From the NCBI GenBank assembly GCA_036873755.1, contig JAVTVY010019572.1, forward strand, positions 1-64,000: a stretch of DNA of 64,000 nucleotides, in the 5' to 3' direction. Numbering within the stretch: position 1 is the stretch's first letter; each line of letters starts with the position of its first letter. A program made the position numbers and the translations under genes. The notes under the pieces were generated by a model. The model worked only from the letters and a program-made list of their open reading frames with translations, was not told the origin of the DNA and searched no databases. This stretch comes from Hanleya hanleyi (Eukaryota; Mollusca; Polyplacophora; Lepidopleurida; Hanleyidae). Below are positions 56,040-64,000 of the stretch, piece by piece.

Positions 56040-56800
56040 AAAACAAGTTTTGACACCCCACAAGCATTCGGACCAATAGGGATCCATCTCTACCCCAAAT
56101 ACCTTTCTTCACTTCCCCAAAATGCCCACTTTCGCTAATGCTCGTACTGATGACGTCACCATTGACATCACGGATGCTGTGTACATCCCCCAATCGTGGT
56201 CTCCAACCCGAAGGCTACAAGACGACACCCCACAGGACGCATTTGGACCAAGGATGGTCCATTTCTACCCCAAATACCTTCTGTCACTGCCCCAAAATGC
56301 CCACTTTGGCTACAACTCCTACTGATGACGTCACCGATGACGTCACAGATGACGGGAACATCCCCCAAATGGTGCTCTGCACCACGAAAACTACAATATC
56401 ACACATCCCACACGACGCATTCGAATCAAGAATGGTCCATCTGTACACCAAATACCTTCTTTCATTGCCCCAAAATGCCCTCTTTGGCTACGACTCCTAC
56501 TGATGACGCCATCGGTGACTTCACAGATGCTGTGGACAGCCCTCAAGTCGGGGTCTACACCCCGAGAGCTACAAAATGACACCTCCCACGACGCATTCGG
56601 ACAAAGGATGGTCCATTTCTACCCCAAATACCTTCCTTCACTTCCTCAAAGTGCCCGCTTTCGCTACTTCTCCTACTGATGATGTCATCGATGACGCCAC
56701 AGATGCTGTGGACAGCTCTCAAATCGGGGTCTACACCCAGAGAGCTACAAGATAACACCTCCCACGACACATTCGGACCAAGAGTGGTCCATCTCTACCC
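56040..56800. repeat. ~180-bp CRE array, right arm of element 2
   Basis: Four units in inverse orientation; TGACGTCA at 56151-56158 and two in the next unit (about 56326-56345). The last two units have mutated cores (TGACGCCA, TGATGTCA). Confidence 0.85.
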
Positions 56801-56853
56801 CAAACACACCTCCACGCACCCCCAAAATGACCATTTTACTTACTACACCCAAC

Positions 56854-56865
56854 TGCGCATGCGCA
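56854..56865. promoter_or_regulatory. NRF1-type palindrome, element 2 right arm, site 2
   Basis: TGCGCATGCGCA. Confidence 0.5.
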
Positions 56866-57027
56866 GATTGACGCGACTTGCACTAAAAACACGCCGTCCT
56901 GACTCTACCCCACAAAAGCTTCACTTTGACACCTCCCACGACACATTCGGACCAATAGTGGTCCATCTCTACCCCAAACTCACCCCATGCACCCCCAAAA
57001 TACCTGCTTTCTATAAAACGGCCAGAC

Positions 57028-57039
57028 TGCGCATGCGCA
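57028..57039. promoter_or_regulatory. NRF1-type palindrome, element 2 right arm, site 1
   Basis: TGCGCATGCGCA, 174 bases from the other. Confidence 0.5.
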
Positions 57040-57184
57040 GAATATTGAAAACGGACGATACATTAGTCCAATCGGATGCTCCTCCGCAAGAGCTTCAAAA
57101 TAAGACCTCATACGACACTATAGGACCGCTAGGGTCTCGCCTAGACGCCAAAACGTCCACCCATTATGGACATATCCACTGAGC

Positions 57185-57800
57185 CTATTTCACCGCTTAA
57201 CTTCGAGATCCATCCCATCGTGTTTTTCGTGGTGAGACGTAAAAACAAGACCAAACAACCCATATCACAATGAAAATGTGTGAATTTTCCAGTATGGACC
57301 TATCCCCAAGGCCAGTATGGGCCTATGGGCCTATACAGACTTCCGGAACTTTTCGAACAAATTTCACCCTTAACTTCGAGACCCCTCCCATCGTGTTTTT
57401 CGTGGCGAGACGTGAAAAACAAGACCAAACAACCCATATCACAATGAACATGTGTAAATTTCTCAGTATGGACCTATCCCCCATAACCAGTATGGGCCTA
57501 TGGGCCTATTCAGACCTCCGTTAAATTTAAAAAAAAAATCACCCCCTAACTTCGAGACCCATCCCATCGTGTTTTTCGTGGCGAGACGTGAAAAACAAGA
57601 TCAAACAACCCAAATCGCAATGAACATGTGTGAATTTCCCAGTATGGACCTATCCCTCATAGCCGGTGTGAGCCTATGGGCCTATACAGACCTCCGTTAA
57701 ATTTTCAAAAAAATTCACCGCTTACCTCCGAGGCCCTTCCCATCGTGGTTGTTCGTGGCGAGACGTGAAAAACAAGACCAAGCAACCCATAGTAAAATCC
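57185..57800. repeat. ~177-bp tandem array, right arm of element 2
   Basis: Four units (ACTTCGAGACCC-TCCCATCG ... GACCAAACAACCCAT). A TTTATTTATTTATTT run follows at 57903, mirrored by AAATAAATAAAAA near 49376. Confidence 0.85.
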
Positions 57801-57900
57801 CCCCCTCCCAAAATGACCACCCCCACACCCCATGTAGGCATTTTCCCGTATATTGTATAATACAGGCCCCTATTGTAGGAGTAAAGTCCGTGTTCCGTTT

Positions 57901-57931
<31 letters not shown>

Positions 57932-58275
57932 TTCCTGTGAAAACATACACCCACCCATGACTGGATAGCCCTAGAGGAGAGCTTCACTGTGACACCTCAC
58001 TCGACCCAAGCGGTCCATGCAGCGTATTTGAAGTCTGGGGTCTACTTTCTGTCCGCGAAAGCAGACCGCATCACCACCAGACCGCGGAGGAATTCGAGGT
58101 CAAATGTTACCCTGGTGGCGCCACCTGTTGGAACTATAGCGGCCTTGACGGGCTCAGAGGTCAAAGGCCGTGAATGTCCGCTTCCTATATTATAACCTAC
58201 AATAACGCCACCTGGCAGATGCAAGAGTTATCTCCCCCGAAACAATGTGAACTTAAATTAATTTTATATACTACT

Positions 58276-58281
58276 AGTGTG
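58276..58281. repeat. 6-bp TSD AGTGTG, right
   Basis: Copy of 49033-49038. Confidence 0.9.
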
Positions 58282-58343
58282 GTTTGGTATATTTCACGTG
58301 AAGTGGGAGGAGTGGTAATCAACAACATCAGTTCCAGACTAAA

Positions 58344-58582
58344 TTACAAGCGTCTGTTCCGTCATTCAGAGAATACCCACGTTCCTAATACAAAGACCTA
58401 TTCCATATTCCATAGAACAGCATTAGCACCAAATTCAAAAAGACAATCATAGTATACATAAACATAGGCTAGTTTCCTGCAAGAGAGAAGCCATCGACAG
58501 GTTTCAATGATGCCGGGAAGACATGTTCCAAAAATATCAAATCCGTATCGCTGATCAGTATTCTTAATCCATATGATATTGT
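58344..58582 (-). mobile_element. Retroelement 3' tail copy
   Basis: Minus-strand copy starting ATTACAAGCG (the 3' terminus) and running to ATCAGTATTCTTAATCCATATG. Only the tail is present. It lies 60 bases outside element 2. Confidence 0.7.
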
Positions 58583-58807
58583 ACAAAGTACAAGAAGGCC
58601 AGTTTTCCAGAGGCGAACTGAACCTGTTTAACGTAGGGCGTCATAGGACAAATCAATAATGTATTTTAACGTACAATGTAACATAAAGACGAGATTGCTG
58701 ATTCAAATTTCATTCAAACATAAACAGATTTTAATCTACGTGCTATTACTGTATTACTGACCCACTTACCCAAATGACCCAAGGGATGGTTCATTTCTTA
58801 CCAGAGC

Positions 58808-58851
58808 GGGGGAGGGGGGGGGGTGGGGGGTGGGAGGAGGGGGGGCCTGGG
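58808..58851 (+). repeat. G-run tract with quadruplex potential
   Basis: More than four runs of at least three G in 45 bases, the longest about 10. Complementary C-runs occur at 58946-58955, 60349-60360 and 60391-60402. Confidence 0.8.
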
Positions 58852-59450
58852 GATTCCGGTCAATAGGCCACAAAAATGTTTTGTCCCACCACACTGAATG
58901 TGTAAATATTATATTTCTCCCTCAAGATCAGACAAGGAAAATCGCCCCCCCCCCCTCTTCAATTGCTCGCAAATCAGAACGTCAATGCATTGCTAGCACG
59001 GCTGTTTCCAGAAGAATACACAGACAGCTCGGTGTCATCAAGTGAACAATCTGAAAGTGACTGAGTGGATATTAAATTTTAATTTGCATGTAGGAGTAAG
59101 GTGGAAATGTACTGTTGAAATTTCGTCAAATGTGCCGTGTTTGAACTTTTACATCGCACTGCAGTCTGTTATTTGCTTTCTTAAAATTATGATATATTTC
59201 TGACACATGTAGGTTAAGCATATTTCATTTTATTTATGTGATCCACATTGTTTAATACATTGTACACGTGTATATCTACTGTTATTTAATCTCACGAAAA
59301 GATTCATTCAATGAACCACAAACGCTGTAATGGTTTAGAATGCAGTCATGCACAAATCATTGCGTATTCAACCCGTTTCTGCTTGATGTGTTCAGAGATC
59401 CCAGTCATTGTGGGTTTTGTTCATAAACATGATAAAACTTATGGTGATTA

Positions 59451-59872
59451 CTACGGAGCCGTAAAAGGGACATGCTCCGATCCGCACTTAATAACCGCGC
59501 CCCCCAGTTATTAACTGCGACCCTCAGTTATTAAATGCGACCCGTACTATCTAACTGAGGGTCGCACGTAATAAGTACGGGTCGTAGTTATTAACTGGAA
59601 GTATACCTCCGATGTCCCTCTTACGGCTCTAGAGCCGTAAAAAGGACATGCTCCGATCCGCAGATATTAACTGCGACCCTCACTTATTAACTGGGGCCCG
59701 CACTTATATTAACTGCGACCCGCACTTACTAACTGCGACCCTCAGTTAGTAAGTGCGCGTCGCAGTTAATAACTGAGGGTCGCAGTTAATAAGTGCGGGT
59801 CGCACTTAATAAGTGCGGGTCGTAGTTATTAACTGGGAGTATACCTCCGATGCCCCTTTTACGGCTCCGTAG
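59451..59872. mobile_element. Dimeric miniature inverted-repeat element
   Basis: Outer ends CTACGGAGCCGTAAAAGGGA and its complement are flanked by ATTA on both sides. At 59620-59640 an internal end-to-end junction (TTACGGCTCT/AGAGCCGTAAAAAGG) shows two copies joined. The interior is made of 18-19 bp words (AACTGCGACCC-CA-TTATT) in both orientations. Confidence 0.75.
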
Positions 59873-60729
59873 ATTACAGTATAATGTGGGTTAAAGAAAC
59901 ATTCAAGTATGTATGATTTATATAATAGTTTAAACCACTGGTGTTGTTTTTCACACTTGAATGCGCAGTGGACATGTACACATTCACCTGGGTGTGTGTA
60001 TTCACACAGACTTAACTTTAGTTGGTGATGTAATTGTCACACAAGTACACATTTGACTGCATGTACATTCACAGTCTCCATGCATCCTTATCCGTTATCT
60101 ACTAGTTTATTAGCATGGCACCATGGTTAAACTACTGAGCTAACCAGTCTTGATGGACAAGTATTGTGTAATAACAGTTGGCTGTTTGATAGATATAGAG
60201 AACAGGCAAATTGATAAATAAAGCTGCCCAGATGTTTATTGAAGTTTATAGCTGAATCAGGGTTTTAATTCTTCATTTTGATTATTTATACATATTACAG
60301 AAAATGTTTCCTTTGAAAAATAATGAATGTAGAAATTTGTGTTCACCCACCTCCCCCCCCACTAAAAACCAAATTTGAAACTTTTGGTCCCCCCCCCCCT
60401 CCAGCTCATTGGAAAAAAAATGTAGTCCCCCCCTTCATCGCTCCGGTCCACCACCCCTGGTAAAAAATGAACCGTCCCCAAAGTGTTCTCGCTATTGGGA
60501 CCAGTTGAGCCGATATGATTGCATTATAGTCTCGGTCTTTGTGTTAACCTACTCGTGATCATGCAAGAAGGGTTGTTTTTCTGTTGATGTTAGCAGGACA
60601 GTTTATTCTAGGTTACAATATACACAAAGATTTGACGAAGTGTAAAATAAAGTAGTTCTATTTTTTAATATAGTTTATTCTTCCCGATATTCCATTACCC
60701 AAGCTTTTCTTTATATATATTATTTCCAG

Positions 60730-60863
60730 ACAGCTATCAGAACATATATATCAATATGAGAAACCAGGAGCAAGAATCACCAGACAAAGCCTGCAATAGC
60801 CTGTGTAAGTTAACACTGTGTGTGCAGACGTGGTTTATTCCAACCGTGGCCCCAACAATACAG
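60730..60863 (+). CDS. Candidate internal exon, unknown gene
   Basis: Pyrimidine-rich tract plus TATTTCCAG acceptor and ACAG/GTAAAAG donor enclose 134 bases. The frame stays open throughout: SYQNIYINMRNQEQESPDKA, then CNSLCKLTLCVQTWFIPTVA. It enters in phase 1. YQNI and NIYI resemble tyrosine-based signalling motifs, but this is a short-motif guess. No neighbouring exon was found, so a chance open frame cannot be excluded. Confidence 0.3.
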
Positions 60864-62759
60864 GTAAAAGATCAATATGAAACAAAATAAATAGCAATAA
60901 ATCAATGTCTGACAGCATATCTAAAACTGTTTATGTCAGATTTATGTTCATATTTACTATGTAAATAAATTGGACTTTGCATATCTAGGTCGAGTGTTGT
61001 ATTAAGTACTAAAAACCAGAATTTAATAACCGAAACTCGTAACGAGACAACATTCGAAAATGAACATTCGGTGAATCAGACATCAATTATTGATAAATTG
61101 CTCGGTAGACTTCTGGCTCGCATTTCTTACGGACCTTTCCGGGAATTCTCAATAAATTATTGTGTCACGTCAATTTGATTGTTTTCTGCTGTCAAAAGTT
61201 TGGCTTTCAAAGTTCTGGTTTTTACCCTTCGGCCACATTTGGCGGAAAGGTAATGTTGCTGTCCGTCTGTCTGTTCATCCCCTCTTTGTATATCATCATT
61301 GCTAGCACGATATCTTTATTTCGCCAGACGTTCCAAATTCATGCCACATGTGAACTTGGCAGGAGACCAGAAGCCTCCTTAAAATCATTGATCTTGACCC
61401 ATATTTCTAGACCAGAATTGTACATTTGAAGTATTTTCAATGTTGTTGAACCAATATCTCTTGAAAGATTGTACCCAGCCATTCAAAATTGAGGGTTTAG
61501 ATGTATCTGGCCAAATGCCAGTGTCTATTCAAAGTATATGTCGAATATAGATTTAATGTTGCTAGCAAAATACCTGTTGGAGGATGAAGCGTTTTTGATT
61601 TATACCTAACCTATAATGTTGACTGACATTATCTATTTTTTTCAAGGCCAAATGATTTCTTAAATATAGATTCATTGTTGTTGCACATCTCTAGAAGGAG
61701 TAGACCTAATCGTTCAAAATCCACACTACATATGCTCATTGACCAGAATCTTGTTGAACATGATTGACCCTGACCTTATTCCAAGGTCAAATTATTTGGA
61801 TAGATGCTGGCATAATATATCTGAAAGCTTTAGATTTCACTTTTCTAGATTTAGATCACGGATGCTCATTGATCACAACCATTTTGCAGGTGACTGATCT
61901 TGACGTATTTTCTACAAACTGCCTTTCTCTGTCTTCCATTCATGTTATCGCACATTGCTATCGCATCATAGCCAAGCTGTCTAGCAACACAAACATCATA
62001 CATGTATATCAATAAATGACCGTAGTTCTCTAATTCAAACGACACTTGCACCGGAATATCAGTAGGATTAATTATTCGAGCCACTGGACAGGATGTTCTA
62101 ATGTTTCATTGTATACATCTATACTGTATATTCCATATGTAATCCTAAATAAACTTTATTCAAAATCATAAATGGAAGAGCGAAATTTCTTCCCTTAGTA
62201 TATGAATATCAACCTACATTATTCACAAAACAATGAACCGTACCATATATTGTAATTGTGAGCAGCTCTATTTCAGCATTGAATAGATATTATCGATTTC
62301 ATCGGAATCCTGGCCCCAACAGGTGTTATCGGAATGTATGAATCAGCGATTTACTCGCCAACAGAGTATATATACATGAATCGTAAAGCGAATCGGTAAC
62401 GAATGTCTATTACAGGAATAACTCTGTACATAATATTTAGTCTGCAGCCTGTAATAAATATACGCCTTGGTATGGAGCCAAGTAAAGTGATACGATACGT
62501 ATTTGATTCTTACCCATTTCGCCAAATCGATTTCCCTCGTTGCCTCCATGGACAGCGCCTTCAGTGTAACTGTATCGTCTCGGTGGATTCAAATTATTTA
62601 TTTATATGTACAATAGCTCAAGACGACCTATGAATTGACTGGATTATAGCTAGGGAGATGAATACCGTGTGCACAACCCGTCTACACTCGAAATCAGGTC
62701 AGCTAAAAAAATAATAATCTGGCAATACATATCAACAACATATAGATATTACACCCCTT
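60864..62759. other. No gene assigned
   Basis: Holds a repeat head at 61210-61275 (GGCCACATTTGGCGGAAAGG, GTCCGTCTGTCTG) related to the one at 7555, TGACCTTATTCCAAGGTCA near 61770, and an AATAAA at 62148. ORFs are short. Confidence 0.45.
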
Positions 62760-63240
62760 TTGACTGACATATATCTGTTATCTATGAATATGTCTATATG
62801 TGGACGCTTTCAAAAACATAATTTCAAAGTCCTTTCCTTCTCATTCACCGAACGCTATATAGACGATCTCCTCGCTGTGGATAATTTTCATATAAATGAC
62901 GCAGCGAAGGATATATATCAACCTCTACTGGATCTGAAGGAAAACTACATTTTATTTATATATATCTCCATGAAAATGAAGCGGGCCTTCGTCTCTCGAC
63001 GACAAAAAAAAATGATTATAATTTCGACATTGTAAACTATCGCTATCTGGAGAGTAACATACCAGAGGAATCTGCATATGGCGTATACATATCTTGCCTA
63101 GTTGCATTTGCTACGTTAAATGTGACGATTTTAATCAACGTCACAAAATATTATTGCACAACACGCCTAGTAGCATTTGCTAGATCCTGTGTTAAATGTG
63201 ACGATTTAATCAACGTCACAAAACATTATAGCATAAACTT
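62760..63240 (+). pseudogene. RT fragment of the YIDD-type retroelement
   Basis: LTDIYLLSMNMS then FSFTERYIDDLLAVDNFHIN are in one frame. The protein shifts to another near 62930 and continues NYNFDIVNYRYLESN-type and AYGVYISCLVAFA residues. A tandem duplication of about 70 bases (GTAGCATTTGCTAGATCCTG...CAACGTCACAAAA) lies at 63100-63235. The copy continues beyond the inserted element at 63247-63914. Confidence 0.7.
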
Positions 63241-63246
63241 GTAAAC

Positions 63247-63914
63247 AGGGGACCGTTGCACAAACTGTGCGTAAGCCTAAGTCCGTGCGTAAGTTATGCT
63301 TAGCATGAGCGTAGCTACGCCGACCCGTGTCACAAAGCCTAAAAATTACGCAAAGCCGTAAGTTATTGCGTAACTTTAAGTCTGCCCGAGAGTGCGCAAC
63401 TTCGCTTACATGTAACTATGCCTGTAGTAGATTAATCTAATGTGGTAGTTGTCAAATTTCATGTATCTTATAAAATGTACAATACTTTTAGAGTCAGAAA
63501 ATGGCCGTTCTTTTACTTTTTCTGTCCCTATCATACGATCTCTCAAAGACAATGTGCAGTATTTCGCATCTCCTTTCACAAAAGAGCGTATACAAGAGTT
63601 ACGATCCTTAGCCTCAAACGCAGATTTCTCTGACGTGTAATTATCGAGGTTAAATATTTACAAAGTCCATTGTCGGCTATGATTATAGCACACTAGTCGA
63701 AACTTTGTATCTAATACTCTTTAAACATAAATTCCAAGTGATATTTATTGCAGAAGCGAAAATCTGAAACTTACGCATTGCGTAAATGTTGATGTAATTA
63801 CGCCTGCCTTGCGCCAGGTTCGTGAAACGAGTGTAGAGCCGGGCGTAGTGTGAGCGAAACGCAGGTGTCCTTACGCCGATCGTCACTTACGCAAGTTTCG
63901 TGCAATGATCCCCT
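63247..63914. mobile_element. Miniature inverted-repeat element splitting the RT
   Basis: Ends AGGGGACCGTTGCACAAACT-GTGCGTAAG and AGGGGATCATTGCACGAAAC-TTGCGTAAG (inverted) match at about 25 of 29 positions. Interior end regions are rich in TTACGCAA/GCGTAAG words. Removing it rejoins the RT frame (compare 23690-23720). No transposase. TSD unclear because the insertion site is G-rich. Confidence 0.7.
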
Positions 63915-64000
63915 GGGCTATATCATGAAGCGCTTTCACTCGAAGTTTTTCCAATTTGGCGAAACATATCGCATGCTGATAGCAAAATACGAGCGTAGCG
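63915..64000 (+). pseudogene. RT C-terminal remainder, cut by the window end
   Basis: FHSKFFQFGETYRMLIAKYE matches the end of the 23332-23800 copy (LHSKFLKFGDTYRMLIAKYE). Confidence 0.7.

Larger units (their letters stand above)
49039..58275. mobile_element. Polinton/Maverick-type element 2 with foreign interior
   Basis: Termini AGTAGTATATAAAA, inverted, with the perfect 6-bp TSD AGTGTG. Arms of about 2.15-2.3 kb (49039-51190; 55985-58275) carry the same modules in the same order as element 1. The interior has no Polinton gene. It holds tRNA-Leu-like sequences, a 21-bp minisatellite, a foldback hairpin, a tyrosine-recombinase unit, and same-orientation scraps of arm sequence with a CACC tract (55205-55700). 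Non-autonomous. Different TSDs show that elements 1 and 2 inserted independently. Confidence 0.8.
58783..60480. mobile_element. Element with inverted G-rich/C-rich ends
   Basis: GGGATGGTTCATTTCTTACC at 58783 is inverted at 60458-60479 (GGTAAAAAATGAACCGTCCC). Poly-G runs lie just inside the left end and poly-C runs inside the right. The interior has no gene but carries a dimeric miniature element. Unknown family. Confidence 0.5.

Overview
The window reads as nuclear DNA of an animal, most likely a marine invertebrate (a mollusc or another lophotrochozoan is my best guess). It is AT-rich, has spliced exons and polyadenylation signals, and has no operons or ribosome binding sites. It is filled with animal mobile elements: L1/Tx1-like and Jockey/CR1-like LINEs, a retroelement with GIPMGTDC and YIDD motifs, a Crypton-type tyrosine recombinase, Polinton/Maverick-type elements, and many small inverted-repeat elements. 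Very little of it looks like host gene. The best host-gene evidence is two phase-matched exons (Ig V-set domain, then a transmembrane segment) on the minus strand at 15.5-16.6 kb. A single exon with good splice sites at 60.7 kb is a weaker candidate.

Layout. 0-3.4 kb: a decayed coding tract split by a 5'-truncated LINE with a 15-bp target-site duplication (TSD). 5.6-6.1 kb: a LINE reverse transcriptase fragment. 7.4-12.4 kb: tandem copies of a 1,357-bp unit built from pieces of the YIDD-type retroelement. 12.4-13.5 kb: minus-strand remnants resembling the N-terminus of a Polinton-type DNA polymerase, plus a C2H2 zinc-finger ORF. 20.9-24.5 kb: inverted-repeat element A, carrying a nested retroelement copy. 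24.9-32.4 kb: Polinton-type element 1 (TSD CACCAG), a head-to-head palindrome with a zinc-finger/packaging-ATPase pseudogene. 36.4-38.9 kb: inverted-repeat element B with GCGATA-repeat arms. 39.8-48.7 kb: inverted-repeat element C. 49.0-58.3 kb: Polinton-type element 2 (TSD AGTGTG). Its interior holds two tRNA-Leu-like sequences, a 21-bp minisatellite, a foldback hairpin and a Crypton-type tyrosine recombinase flanked by 16-bp inverted repeats. 58.8-60.5 kb: an element with G-rich and C-rich ends holding a dimeric miniature element. 62.8-64.0 kb: another YIDD retroelement copy, split by a miniature inverted-repeat element.

The central observation is that five large inverted-repeat (dyad) structures lie within about 38 kb. 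The two Polinton-type elements have boundaries that can be set to the base: the same terminus (AGTAGTATATAAA) and perfect 6-bp TSDs. Their arms share an ordered set of modules: a terminal TATA-like box, a ~177-bp tandem array, two NRF1-type palindromes (TGCGCATGCGCA), then a ~180-bp array carrying TGACGTCA (CRE) octamers. None of the mobile-element genes is intact. The closest is the tyrosine recombinase, which has only two single-base frameshifts. Family names come from motifs read by eye and memory of the families; no search was run.
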